Positions 10,215-21,603 of a stretch of DNA of 64,000 nucleotides are shown piece by piece; position 1 is the stretch's first letter, and every line of letters begins with the position of its first letter. The DNA comes from Isochrysis galbana (lineage: Eukaryota; Haptophyta; Isochrysidales; Isochrysidaceae), in the NCBI GenBank assembly GCA_018136815.1, contig CM030935.1, forward strand, positions 4,822,999 to 4,886,998, read 5' to 3'. Made by a program: the position numbers and the translations under genes. The notes under the pieces are model-generated. The model was not told the DNA's origin. It worked only from the letters and a program-made list of their open reading frames with translations, and made no database searches.

Positions 10215-13200
10215 ATGTCGGCCGTGGGGCCGCCGTGGCCTGGTGGGGCGGCCGGCTCCTTTGATGGCAGCTCCAATGTGTGCCTCCTCACCATCATGAC
10301 GCAGGTGCGGGAGGGGGAGACGGAGGGAGCGGCGGAGGGGAAGGGGGGGGGGGGGGCAGGAAGGGGCGATGACTAGAGGCGGAGAGGGAACGAAAAGGGG
10401 AAGAGGAAGGGTAATGTCGTAGCGTGTGCAAGGGGGGGCAAGACGATCTAGGAAGTCATCGAGGGTGGCGGATAGAGGTGTTTGGGCAAAGGATGGAGGG
10501 AGCACCGTAGCGCGGGAGGCAGAGAAGAAGCTGAGCAGAGAAGCTGAGTGTATGGATGGGTGGGAGGAGCGTCTGGAGTACGCACGTGCTAGAAGAGCGC
10601 GCTCGACGAGCACAAGGATGTGGGCTAGCGGGGAAGCACACGCCGAGAGTGTCCAGACACGAGCATGTGCAGAGTGAGCGAGACCAAGCGAGCAAGATAG
10701 GCAGCGGGCAGCGAGTGTTTGGCTGAACGCCCCCGCGCGTTCCTGCAGGAGCGTGTCGCCTCGCTCCACCGCATGCTTCGCACGTGGGACGGATGGGTCT
10801 CGATCGGCATGCTAGTCGATGAGGACGAGTACGAGGCAGCCGTCGCAGCGGGCCACGACTATTTGCGCTACGAGGGGCAGCCAGTGCCAGCGCCCGAGCG
10901 TGTCGCGCTCTCGTTGGTAAAGGTGTGTGCCCTCAAGCCTGGCGCGATGCCCTTGCGAGACCGGGGCCTCAGCTCCTTGCTCGCCTGCACGCGCAGGACA
11001 TCGGGTATCGCGCGTCCGCCAACCGCTTCCCGTACAACCTGCTGCGCAATGCGGCCCTCGCCCGATGCGAGGCTGACTATGTCTTCGCCGCAGATGTCGA
11101 CTTCGTACCGTACCCGGCGCAGCCGTCGGCGCGGCTGCGCCGTTGGCTCACAGAGCTGGACGTGGCGGCGGGCTCACCAAACGTGCTCGTCGTCGCCGCC
11201 TTTGAGCAGGTGCCCGCGCTTGTCCTGTGGTTGCGCCCTCCTCGATGCACCCCAGCTTCCTCGCGCGCTCTTCTTTGCACTTGTGTTCTCTGTTTGCGGC
11301 CGTCATGGCTACGTACCTTACCTGCGCGCGCAGGTCGGCGCACAGCCAAGCGTTGAGGCTGCCGCCTCGATGACGAAGCGCGACCTCATCGAGTTCAGTC
11401 GATCGGGCGACGTCATCAGCTTCGCATCGGCAACCTACGAGTCGGGCCACGTGTGCGACGAGCCTGCCACGTTCTTGGCCACAGAAGCGCCCTACGAGAC
11501 GAGCTACCGGTTCGGCTGCGAACCGTACACGATAGTGCCGCGCGTGGGTATCCACCAGTACGACGAACGCTTCGTGGGCTACGGGAAGGACCGCGTATCG
11601 TGGAACTATGAGCTGGCGGCGCGGAGACCGTCGCTGCGAGTCGTGCCGGATGTCTTCCTCATCCACTTCAACACATTCAGCCCCAACGCGTCGCGTTCCA
11701 AGTACGGGCACTTCCCGCGTGACTGGATGATAGGAGAGACGTGCTGGGCCGAGTTCCGGGAGCGCGTGCAGGCGCGGTACAACTATAGCGAGTACACGTG
11801 CAAACAGAGGAAGACAGACGGGTTGGTGAACGCTAGGTGCGTGGCTCTCACGCGCGCGTACGCCTTCTCTACGGCATTCGTGGCACATGTGCGCGATGGG
11901 CTAAGGCGCATGCCGCTTGGGCCATGCGGCGCCGCGTCCTCGGACGCGTAATCTGGCCAGCACCAAAGAGCGCATCATCCCACCTGCGCGCGTGACCCAC
12001 TGGCCAATGCAGGTATGGCAACTGCATCACGGACCAAGAGCGCGTGTGCGTGGCGCCCCACTGCTCTCCGCCCATCACCGTCATCTACTCAGCTATTTCG
12101 GGCGCGCCGCGGCGGCAGAGCATACCGGCGCGCCCGTATTCGAGCCCGCCACAGGGGTCCGTCCACTATCCGGGTCCCTCGATAGTGATACTCGGGTGCG
12201 AGGGGTGTGGCGCGCACTCATTCTGGCGCGTCCTCAAGAGCGAGCGCGATCGCCAGTCGGGAGGCCGCCTCCGTTTTGCTCTGACTGCCCGAGGCGAGCC
12301 CGCGTGGCGGGAACGCTCCGTCCAGTTCGGCGACCGGGAGGCCAAGTTCGGCCTGGGAAGGGGCTGGTACCTGAGCCGGTGGCCTATCGTCAAGGGGAGC
12401 GGCGACGTGGGTGTCGATGGCTCGGCGACCTACCTACACTCGAGTGAAGCGGCGCTTCGCATACCGCCACTGCTGCCACCGCGCGCAATCCTGGTAGTGA
12501 TACTGGCCGACCCCGCAACGCGTGCCGCGAGGATGTGGGATGGCGAACGGTCGTTCCCGGAGCAAGTGTATGCGGAGACGACCGCACTCTTGCGGTGCTT
12601 CGAGGATGCGAATGGGCTCGAGCCTGCGGCTCGCGAGGGACGAGATGGCAACGGGGTCGCCGCTGGGAATGCGCGCAACTTGACCCACAGCTCCCTCTCG
12701 CATGCTGCATGGGATCGCTGCGTGGCCACGGTGTGTGGCCCTCGCTCTTGCGTTGTGGGCGGCGGGGCGTATGCGCCACAGCTCTCAGGCTGGCTTGACT
12801 CTACACCCGGCCTAGAGTGGCTGATCGTGCCTGCCGAGCGGCTTGTCGAGGATCAGGTGGCCAAATACGCGCTCTCCCGTCTCGGGATGCGGGTGCCTGC
12901 GGACGCGTGCCCAACAAACTTGGCGGAGAGCATGGCCCTCGCGTTGGACACCACCTTGAACCAGACCGAGGTCATCATCCGGGTGGTCCAGAGCGTTGAA
13001 TCTGAGAGGCGTGCACGTCCCAACGCGCCGGCGCGGGTCGTCCACTCGAACTCAACCCTGCTGGCCGCCGCCGGTACGCTCCGAGTCTTCTTCCACCGAT
13101 ACAATGCGCCCTTGGCCGAGCTGGTGGAGCATCTTGATCCGCGCTCCGCCTCGATTTGGAAGCGGACCACTTGGTATCGACGGCACTCGGTGCCCTCGGT

Positions 13201-14389
13201 GCCCGCCGTATCCCACACGGCGTCAATTCTTCGCAGCGCGATTGCGAGCACTCCTGGCTGCCATCCCGAAAGCGGAGCCGTCGGCTCCCGTCGATGGCTT
13301 GGTCCGGGCCCCAAGCCCACCGCGTTCCTTCTCGGTGCGCGGGAGTCGGGCGCCGAGGCGCTCGCATCAGCTATCCTTGTTGGGAAGGAGAACGGCACGT
13401 GCGGCGGCGCGCTCAGGCTCTTTGACGACGACGTACGGTACGCGGCTGGCCTGGCGCGGGCCGTCGGGTCGCTCCGCCGAGGTGTGCCAAGGCAAGAAGG
13501 GGATGGCGAGAGCCACCCCTCTGTGCCGTGCAGCCGAATGATTGACTCGACTGCATACTTGCACACGAGATGGGCGCCGGTGCGGATGCATGCCGCACTG
13601 TCGCCACCCGAGTCCCTGCGGTTCGTCATAGTGCTCCGAGACCCCGCAGATCGTGTGACGCGTCACTGGAGATCTATTCGGATGACTACGAATCGGAGGA
13701 GCCTTGCCGAAGCGATGAGCAAACCGGCGGCTGCACCGGGCTGGCCGGGCCGCGCCGCCGAGCCTCTATTGCGCCATGAGAGGACGAGCCTATTGCGCGC
13801 CGGAGGCAACGTAACGATGTACCGGAAGGTCCACACCGAGGTCAAGGCGATGGGTGACTGCTTGAGCGCTCGACTTGCGATGCGGGCCTCGACTGTAGGA
13901 GCCAAAATAGCGCACACAGGGGGCTCGACGGGCATGAGCTCGACCACTGTCCCGCCGCTCGAAGGCTCAGAGCCCTCGCATGACGAATGGCGCCACTGCA
14001 TGACGACGCAGTGCAACTGGTTGGAGTGCCTTGTTGGAACGGGGTTGTACGCGCCGCAGCTCCGCGGCTGGCTCGCTCACTTCTCGCCCGAGCAGATGCT
14101 TCTGCTCGAGGCCTCTCAGCTTACATCTGAGCCACGGCTTGTGGCCCAAAAGGTTGAGGCCTTCCTTCATGTGCCGCCATTTGGCGCCGCGGCGGATGCA
14201 ATGGCGCAGAGCGAGGTGGACTCGGAACGTACGTTTGTCACGGGGAAGCAAGCCCTCAGCGAGCTGCGATCATTCTATGCGCCGCACAATGGCCACGTGC
14301 GACGCCTTTTCGAAGTGCTAGCTCCACCAGGCGCGTGGCAGAGCGCTGTCTGGCTTCAGCCTGCCGACGGCGCCAGGGCGCGTGTGTAA
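10215..14389 (+). CDS. GT49 (LARGE-type) glycosyltransferase fused to two sulfotransferase-like domains
   Basis: Modelled exons: 10215-10304, 10749-10916, 10997-11209, 11334-11836 and 12013-14389; all junctions keep frame and give 1116 residues. Residues about 20-320 form a GT49 domain: CLLTIMTQERVASLHRML, FPYNLLRNAALA, the metal-binding DVD in VFAADVDFVP, and YDERFVGYGKDRVSWNYEL with PDVFLIHFNT. The last exon carries two sulfotransferase-like units. Each has a first-strand motif (IVILGCEGCGAHSF; AFLLGARESGAEA), a D-S-ATYLH type motif, a 3'-phosphate motif, and a YAPQL.GWL segment. The second unit keeps RFVIVLRDPADRV; the first reads ILVVILADPATRA, so the usual Arg is gone. GT49 enzymes add glucuronic acid or N-acetylglucosamine in the Golgi. 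Coupling to sulfation suggests synthesis of a sulfated acidic polysaccharide; this is inference. No signal anchor is visible, so an upstream exon may be missing (alternative acceptor near 10270). Confidence 0.8.
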
Positions 14390-14693
14390 CCGCCGTTGGC
14401 CGAGCTCAATCGTGTCTGAGATTTGAATTTTTAGCTCGCAGTCGACGTCGCGTGTGGCTCGCCAAAGGTGATATCCACAGGACGCCGCACCGCGTCCCAG
14501 CTGCTCCTTTTGCACATGCTATGTGCAACATCATCCACCTGCATCCACCCAAACCACTCTTGCTACTTCCACACTCCTCTTCTAGCGGTGCCTTAAGCTT
14601 GTGTTGCGCTAGGTATTTGCGTTCGTTTGAGCACGCACGATACTTGATCCTTAGTTTGCCTCCTTCTTCAACTATCGTTAAAACGATAGGGTC
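14390..14693. other. Intergenic / 5' region of a non-LTR-like element
   Basis: No gene seen. It ends in the perfect hairpin CTATCGTTAAAACGATAG (14672-14689) four bases before the ATG at 14694. A degenerate relative of this sequence precedes the ATG of the element at 647, so this stretch may be the 5' UTR of the same element family. Confidence 0.35.
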
Positions 14694-14900
14694 ATGGAGC
14701 GCGCGCCGCCGCCCGCTCTCGCTGCCGCTGCCCTCGCCATGATGGACGAAGAGCTCATGGACACGCCGCTGTCGCCGAAGCGACCGCGCCAGGACGACCC
14801 CCCCAGTCAGGTGGGCACAGGAGCCGGCGGGCCGCGCCCGCGCATCACCACGAACGACATGTACAAGGCGCACTCCCCTGGAGGACACTCGATGAGCATG
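14694..14900 (+). mobile_element. Head of a non-LTR-like element (5' fragment)
   Basis: A frame beginning MERAPPPALAAAALAMMDEEL shares its first codons and upstream hairpin-like sequence with the frame at 647(-). It includes LSPKRPRQDDPP and then merges, around 14880-14905, into antisense transposase sequence, so only about 200 bp remain. The junction is approximate. LINE insertions usually lose the 5' end, so a 5'-only fragment implies a later deletion or an insertion into the element. Confidence 0.35.
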
Positions 14901-14904
14901 TCTC

Positions 14905-15885
14905 CTGTGGCCCACTTCCGCTTCACCACAAGCTGCACCCCATAATTCCAACCAGAAGCGTCCCATGTCATCATTACAGTGACCGTTTCTTTGTTCCCGC
15001 CTGTAAGCTGCCGTGCTGCCTTACCCTTCCTCTTTGCCACCTTCGCCCGCCGCCCCTTCTGCGGCACGTCTAGCGGCTGCGGTGTCTCGTCGCCGTTTAA
15101 CAGCCGCCTTGGGTCTTTGATTACCTATGGGTGAGCGTTTGTGAAAGAGGTTAGCGTTGTGCATGCGTGGTGCGTTGTGCGCGGTGCGCGTGCGAGAGAC
15201 AGAGGCGTGCATGACTTACCTTTGTGTGGGGATCCATCACGCCTGCGTCAATCAGCTCGCGCTCCAGCCCATACTCGCCGAAAAAATGGTTCTCTACTAC
15301 GGCCTCCCTGTGCTTTTGTGACCTCTTCTCCTCCTCTGCCCTCGAAACCCCTTCGGTGATGTCGATACCACGAGCCCGCCACCATGGATAGATGCGTTGA
15401 AAGAATGTGTGAGACAGGTCGATGTTGGAATTGAGGTGGTTGAGCTCCGGCGTGTTGAGAGGAATAGTACCCTTGCCGTACTTCTTAGTCTTGTTGAACC
15501 TGTGCCGCTCTGCCAGCACAGCGCGTACCTTTACAGAAATCTGGTGCCTGTTTTGGGGGTCGTGAACGTCAGCGCGAGCCAGAACCCAAGATGCCAACTT
15601 GAGCCTCTCAGCGTTTGTGAGAAGCTGTTGGTTGGCATCCCGTGGGGAGTCATCATCAGAGGTGCCCCTCTTCAGCTCCCACGCCACTTTGCCGCGCGTT
15701 GCCTCCGGGAAATGCCCTGTTGCAAGCGCGGCCTTGACGCCAACGCTGTGCGAGCGGCAGTGCGCGGCTGCTCTGCGCACGTCTTCGACGACGCGCGCCC
15801 GCTGTTCTGCGCGCGTATCGCGGGCATGGACTGTGTAGTGGCCCCTCGGCGGCTTGGGCTTGCTGGCGGGCTTCCTGGGGGCCAT
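14905..15885 (-). pseudogene. DDE-superfamily transposase, 3'-truncated, one intron
   Basis: Exon 1 is 15885-15220 (start MAPRKPASKPKPPRGHY) and exon 2 begins at 15124. The 95-nt intron has GTAAGT...CATAG ends and the joined frame reads HTKVIKDPRRLLNGDETP. The N-terminal half is helical and basic, like the DNA-binding region of pogo/Tigger-type transposases. NGDET carries the first catalytic Asp, followed by VTVMMTWDASGWNYG, the next core strand. The remaining two acidic residues are missing because the frame runs into foreign sequence near 14900 and stops at 14807. It is therefore an inactive remnant. Assignment to a specific DDE family is uncertain. Confidence 0.65.
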
Positions 15886-16024
15886 GATTGCCTGGGGGGG
15901 AACAGGGGCACGCCCACGAAGCGGGCACGCGCACGAAGCGGCAGCCTCTAGAGAAGTAGAGTAGGGTATTATAGTACTAGCGTGTACAAGACTAATATCT
16001 CTAACTAAAGGGGGTGCGCGGGAA

Positions 16025-17685
16025 ATGTGGGGCGGCGCGCCCTCCGCGACGGCTGAGACAGAGCCCTCAGCCGAGCCTGCGGCCGAGCCAGAGGATGAGG
16101 CCGAGGCTGAGGGGGATCCTGAGATGAAGATCGAGCCTGAGGTCGAGCCTGAACCCGCGGGCCAAGCTGAGGCCGAGCCTGAGCGTGTGAATGAGCCCGA
16201 GGCTGAGACAGAGCCTGAGAGCGCCGTGGGAAGCCTGGGGCCTCCCGCGCTCCCACGCCGCTCCTCGCGCGCGCGGGCGCGGCCGGAGCGACTCTCGAGC
16301 GCCGGTAGACCGATAGCCGCCAAGGGAGCGCTTCTCCACGTCGTCTTATTGGGCAGGAATGACTGGCACTCTCTGGAGCGGCGCGCGGGCGAGCGAATCG
16401 ACCTGGTCAATCTGCTCGACGATGAGAGGCTGCCTCCGCACAATCTATCCGGCGCGCGCAAGGAGCAGCGTTGGCTTCTCCCAGCGACCGATAAGGCGGC
16501 GCTTCGCATCGCGAGACAGCGTGATAAGCTCTCACGCAGCGGGTGGAAGCTCCTTGCTAGCCCGCCGGACATCGTTGAAGGGCTGAACAACAAGGCACAG
16601 CTGCGCTCCACCGCCGAGCGGCTCGGTGCCCTGTCGCTGCTCCCGGCGCATTTCACGACGCCGCATGCGGCAAAGTATCCGTGCGTCCTCAAGCCGGCCA
16701 ATGGCGAGCACGGCGCCAACGTGTCGATTGTGCATTCGGCAGAGGAAGTGGAGCAGACACTTGGGGCCACTTCCAAGCTAGGCGAGGATTGGGTGCTCCA
16801 AGAGCTTGTCGTCGGCAGCCACGAGCTGTGCATTTCCCTCTTGCTTGTCGACGGCGCCATCCAAGCGGGTGCGTACATGCAGACGCTAACGAGCGCACAT
16901 TGCGCGTGGGTGCGTCTCTGCGCCGCGATTACGCCCGCTTCCATCCAACCCCACGTTGCATAGGTGTGAGAACTACCTATGTATACGAGTGTGAGGAATA
17001 CGTGTGGCCCCGGGTGCGCGAGCTCACGACGGAGAGGAAGTCGCAACTGATAACGCCGCACGACCCGGAGGCCGTGAAGCTCTCCCAGTTACTGGCTGGC
17101 TTTTCGGGCATTTGCAATCTCAACTATAAGCGGCGCGGCGATGGTTCACTCGCCGTGTTCGAGGTCAATGCTCGCATGGGAGCCGACCTCGCTTGTGACG
17201 TACCGCCAAATATGCTCCGGGCGATCCTCTCCAGCCTCCCCGCTTGTCTGGAGAAGGGCATCGGGAACGACGTGGTGGGATTGAAGTATTCAAGCGTTGT
17301 TGTGCGGGCTCCCAAGCCGCTCGCTTCCCTAGATGCAAGAGAAGCCTCTCTGCAAGCTCACGGTACATTTGTACGGCCTAAGGCGGAGCAATGGATGCGG
17401 TCCCCAGCAGAGGCACGTGGCGGTGCTGCATCCGGCGCGCCTCCCCTCGCTGTCGCCTCTCGGCCCGGCGTCAGCGTTCAGGCTATGCTACCACGGCCAG
17501 TGGCGATGCCACAAGCTGCTAGAGCGAACGTGCAGTGCGCGGAACAGACGAGCCTGGCAACCGACAAGGCGGCACGCCCAATCAGCAGCTTGTGGGACGG
17601 GGACGATTCGGAAGAGGATGATTACGTGCCGCTCAAGCAGCGGAAGGTATTGCAGATGCAGCGCGCACGCGTGGTTTCGAGCTGA
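16025..17685 (+). CDS. ATP-grasp domain protein with acidic N- and C-terminal tails
   Basis: Exons 16025-16868 and 16964-17685 (intron GTGCGT...CATAG, phase 1) give 521 residues. Residues 1-85 are a Glu/Pro repeat (EPEAE..EPE) followed by basic RRSSRARARPER. A pre-ATP-grasp region (LHVVLLGRND...) precedes the ATP-grasp fold: KYPCVLKPANGEHGANVSIV contains the nucleotide-binding Lys and flexible loop, DWVLQELVVG the hinge strand, and GSLAVFEVNARMGADL the E-x-N metal-binding motif. ATP-grasp enzymes ligate a carboxylate to an amine or thiol through an acyl phosphate; the substrate here cannot be read. The C-terminus (SSLWDGDDSEEDDYVPLKQRKV) is acidic then basic. Joining the two frames at this intron removes an apparent frameshift. 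Confidence 0.72.
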
Positions 17686-18370
17686 GAATACTGGTGCGAA
17701 TGGATCTCGCTCGGCAGCGGGGCGCGTTCGCGACGCGGTGCTAATTATTATGCCATGTACATGCCCAACGGAGAGGAGAGTGCAATGTGAATGATGAAGC
17801 TATTGATGCTGGCAAACGAACACACAACAATGTCCACCAAGCCCGAAGCGCCTTTGGACCAACAGCAGATGCGGGAGCAAAACAATGGTGGGCCCCCACG
17901 TCTTTCTCCCCCTTGGGGGCTCCCCCTTGGGCCTACTATTCCTGTCTGTCTACCCTCCCCCCTCCCACCTCGCGTCTTAGTATCGCCCACCTTTGAGCCG
18001 CACAAGCGACCGCCTTCGCCCGAGTGCACGCTGCGCTGCTGCTGGCTTGCTAGCGGTGGCCAACCCTTGGGTCCCTTCGTCCCCGTAGAGTTGTGCTAAT
18101 TCACCTTTCGTGCGGAGAGTCAGCAACACACGTACGTACTCAGAATGTCAACAGGTTCAAGCGCTAGCGCAAGACAGAGCCTGGCGCCTCCGGCACGCGC
18201 CATGCCTACAACGCGACGAGGTTACGCCCGCACACTGTTTGTTTCCGCGAGCTGAATGATCAAATTGACAAGCAGAATCACAGAATCACGGCACACATAT
18301 AGTATATACTAGTATGAAGGTAGGAGTGCTGCACATATACATCTTACTTCTTCGTTCCTGCTGTCTTGAA
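17686..18370. other. Intergenic, nothing recognised
   Basis: No domain-bearing frame on either strand. Contains short repeats of CCCTTGGG (17920-17945) and ordinary sequence. A purine-rich leader (18371-18470) then precedes the next gene. Confidence 0.35.
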
Positions 18371-18493
18371 GCCTTGGAGAGAGCGACCAGAAGATAGAAG
18401 AGAGAGAGAAAGGAGTACAGAGAGAGGAGAGAGAGAGAGCCGTAGAAAAGTAGAGAGAGGGAGAAGAATGCGCGAGGCGCCGTTTCTTGGGCG

Positions 18494-19213
18494 ATGGTGT
18501 CGCCGCCGTCGCGTCGCGCACTGCTGGGCTGCGTCCTCTCGTGCGGCTCGCTGCTGTGGCCGGCGGGCGATGCGGCGATGGGTACGACGGGTCTAACTGA
18601 TTTCCGCCGGCTGAGCAATCGATACATCCTGCTACGACCCGGCCAGACCAGCTACGATGCAGCAGAGAGGATCGATTCCAACCCGATCAATAAGCTCGAT
18701 GTGGCGAGGGGGCTGACAGAGAGTGGTAGGGCCGCTGTGGGCGAGGCGGCGCGCGAGCTGGCTCGTAGGGGAGTTGAGGATCCCATTGTCTGGTACGATT
18801 CCGGCGCACGCGCCGCGCAGACCGCCGAGATTGTGGGTGAGGTGCTGCTGGTGCCGAGAACGAGGCTCGTCCCAGAGTACTCATTCCTCTCTGCGCGCGG
18901 CCTCGGCGTGCTCGATCGTGGGAATGCGAGCCTCGTCATCCCGCTGGTACACGAAGCGGACGCACTCGACTCTGCGTATGCTCCCGACGAGGCCGACGAC
19001 GGCACGCCGAGCGATAGCATCGACGACGTCTTTGTGAGGGTGAGACAAGCGGTCTCCAAGATCGAGACGCAGTACAGTGGAGAAACGGTCATCCTGGTGG
19101 GCGACTCGGATGTCCTGTCGACAATTGCGGCCGCTGCCTGTGGCACTGATCTCAGGCTGCACTCGAGGTGTGCTGCTCTCCTCAACGCTGACGGTCGACG
19201 TGGTGCAATTTAA
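18494..19213 (+). CDS. Histidine-phosphatase-fold protein without catalytic histidines
   Basis: 239 residues. The fold of the phosphoglycerate mutase / histidine phosphatase superfamily is visible: NRYILLRPGQTSYDA, GLTESGRAAV, ARAAQTAEIV, VPEYSFLSARGLG, DDGTPSDSIDDVFVRV, TQYSGETVILVGDSD. In active enzymes the first motif is RHG and the last strand ends in a His. Here they read RPG and VGDSD, so both catalytic His are absent. Plant and algal plastid proteins I recall share the same substitution and the DDGTP..S..DVFVRV segment, so this appears to be a conserved pseudoenzyme family. The N-terminus (SRRALLGCVLSCGSLLWPAGDA) resembles a twin-arginine lumen signal; an upstream transit-peptide exon could be missing. 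A GA-rich tract lies directly upstream. Confidence 0.78.
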   Translation: MVSPPSRRALLGCVLSCGSLLWPAGDAAMGTTGLTDFRRLSNRYILLRPGQTSYDAAERIDSNPINKLDVARGLTESGRAAVGEAARELARRGVEDPIVWYDSGARAAQTAEIVGEVLLVPRTRLVPEYSFLSARGLGVLDRGNASLVIPLVHEADALDSAYAPDEADDGTPSDSIDDVFVRVRQAVSKIETQYSGETVILVGDSDVLSTIAAAACGTDLRLHSRCAALLNADGRRGAI

Positions 19214-21603
19214 CCCTAACCCTCCAAGTGGGTGACCGCTGGTGCTCATGACTGGCGCCGTATACGCTTTGCTAGCTCATCCCTCTTGTTGATGCCACAT
19301 CAGGTTTTCACTCCGCCCAGCCCAGTTCCGAGACCTGCGCGACCTACCAAGTTCTACAAGTCCTTTGAGAAGAGACAGTGGCGTCACGGCCGCTGCCGAG
19401 GACCAGGCGCGTGCTGGATGTTGCCTCCCATCAAGCAATGCACCAGATGCGGCCGATCCGATGGTTGTGAAGGGGCCAACAGCAAGGTGGTCCGACACAG
19501 CTGTGCCAATCCCGGAGGTGTCTGTGTATTCTAATACGTGAGAGACATCTGGCGAGATCGCACTCGATTCTCGGTCCCTGCGCTGCCGCGCACGCGGGTG
19601 GCCGCGCGGCTTATACCATCCGGCGTGGCCGTATTTACGAGATTCAGTCACTGTGGCACCGTGTAGCAATGTGTCAACGCCACGTCGTCTATGGAGTAGC
19701 CAAATGCACTCCGAGTATGCGCACTCGTAGTGCACTATCAGTGTGTTTCGCGCGAGTCACGAGCATCAACCCAACGTCCATCATGCTTCTACAACAAAGG
19801 GCACTCCTCTCTCTCCTTCACAACACATTGCTCTACAAGCTGCAGTGCTTCATACTTCGATTGCAATCCGCTCGCAGCCAGGACACGTCGGTTCGCGTCG
19901 GTCTATTGTGTACTAGAGCACCCCTCTCTCTGCTCACGCCATATTTTTGTACGAGCAGCTCGGGATCGGGATCGGGTCGGCCGGGGTCGTGTCGTGTGTG
20001 TCGCGTCGGGTTGGGGCCTCTGTATTGTCGAGATAACCGCGGCCCTGCCCAGTTTTATCTCGCAGAGACATACGTCGCGAAGACATACGTCGAGGACTGG
20101 CTTCCAGTCGGCTAGTCTAGCGTTTCATTAATTGAAAATCCACTTTTTGCTCGAATAAGCGCTTTGGCTGCTTTGGCCTTGGTCCTTGGTGTGGGTGTGG
20201 AGTGTGGAGCGCCCAACCCGAGGCGTTGTTGAGGTTAGGATCGTGTTCCCCGCGTCCCGCGCGCGTCCTTCGCTATCATGTTCTTGTCGACTAGTCAAAC
20301 ACGACTTTCTTAGAATGCTAAACCTAGCACTCGCCTCCGGCGAGCTACACTTCACACTGACAGTGTACAGTGTCATTGTACACTGAGAGAGGCGGAGATT
20401 GTCAGAGCAAGCAAGGCTGATCTCACTCTTGGAGATTGCCTGCGAGGGCGCCACTAATAGTATGTACTATGTTAGCTCCTCGGCACTAATAGTATGTAAT
20501 ATGTTAGCCAGAATGGACTAATAGGTTTGTTGTACTGGTACCCAGCAGTGTACCAGAGGGGTTGCAAAAAGGACTAGCAGCATCGTGAGAGAGATCGCGA
20601 GACGGGTACACGAGGGGAATAGAACCGAACACTGAGGGCCACCTCGGGACAGAACACCAAGGAAAACACCACTGTGCCACGTAAGATTCCAGCAACACAA
20701 TCATACTGTATCACACATATATTAAGCTGTCGCAAGAGAACAGGTAATAGTGTGCGAGAGGTAGATGTGAGAAAGAACAGAATCGAAGTGAAGAGCGGAA
20801 TGATAGTAACATTGGCGAATGGGTTAGAAAGGCACTAGGGCACCTTGATTGGCTGAGGGTGTATTTCACCAAGGGGGTGTCCTAGGGGTGCCTTTGGGGT
20901 ATCTGAGAATCTGAGAATACATCGAGATTGAGCATCAGAGGAGTCCGGAAGCTTGAGGTGAACTGAGATGAAGTCCATGATGAATGTAGACATAGATTGA
21001 GAATATTCCAGATGTTCGAGATTGACTCAGACGTAGCACATCGTGTGCAAGGGAGTGGAGACGATCATCGAGGTCAAAGTCCGGAGGGTTTGACTTGATG
21101 GAGGGAATCTTGCAGATTATTAGTAAGGCCTGACAGTGAGTAGAAAGTAAAGGACGGCGTCCTGTGATAAGGTTGTAACATGTTAGGGCAAATCCCAACC
21201 TATTCGCAGCCCTAGTGGCACTTACACGTCTCCATGAGAGTGAGGATTGAGGATGTAATACGAGAATACGAGTAAGTGAGGATGCAGGTTTCAGTGTTGT
21301 GTGACTCGGCGCGCATCAGCGCCCCCATGTGTGACCCTGATTCTCCCTCAGGTGTTGGCCGTTGGATTATATCGTGGCGCTATTTTACTTATTTACTTCG
21401 GTCTTCATCAAATCACTAAAGGGTTTTCGAAAGATTCCCTCCTTATTCCTGTGCGTAACTGTCGCCCCGTCGGATCGTCCGTCGCCCCGTCGCTCTCTTG
21501 TCGGCATTCTCTTCCTTGTTCGATCTGCCAGCGGTTTCCTGTGCGTTCCGTGATAGGGATACGTTAGTGTGGAGAGTGTTGACGTGAGTGTAGGTCATCT
21601 CGT
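19214..21603. other. Gene-poor interval with short repeats
   Basis: No recognised protein. A plus-strand frame at 19232-19534 has a few cysteines (CTRCGRSDGCEG) but no known domain. At 20452-20509 a 30-bp direct repeat (CACTAATAGTATGTAMTATGTTAGC) occurs twice. A two-unit CCCTAA string follows the stop at 19211. Confidence 0.35.

Noticed and set aside
9220-10299. Long plus-strand frame across the CT tract (Ser/Leu/Pro)
   Set aside because: Low-complexity translation of a microsatellite; only 10215-10304 is kept as an exon because it continues the GT49 motif.
15886-17061. Minus-strand continuation of the transposase frame upstream of 15885
   Set aside because: It is antisense to the ATP-grasp gene; the transposase-like sequence starts at MAPRKPAS.
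19205-19222. Telomere-like CCCTAACCCT
   Set aside because: Only two units directly at a stop codon and inside gene-bearing sequence; similar two-unit strings at 56810 are also isolated.
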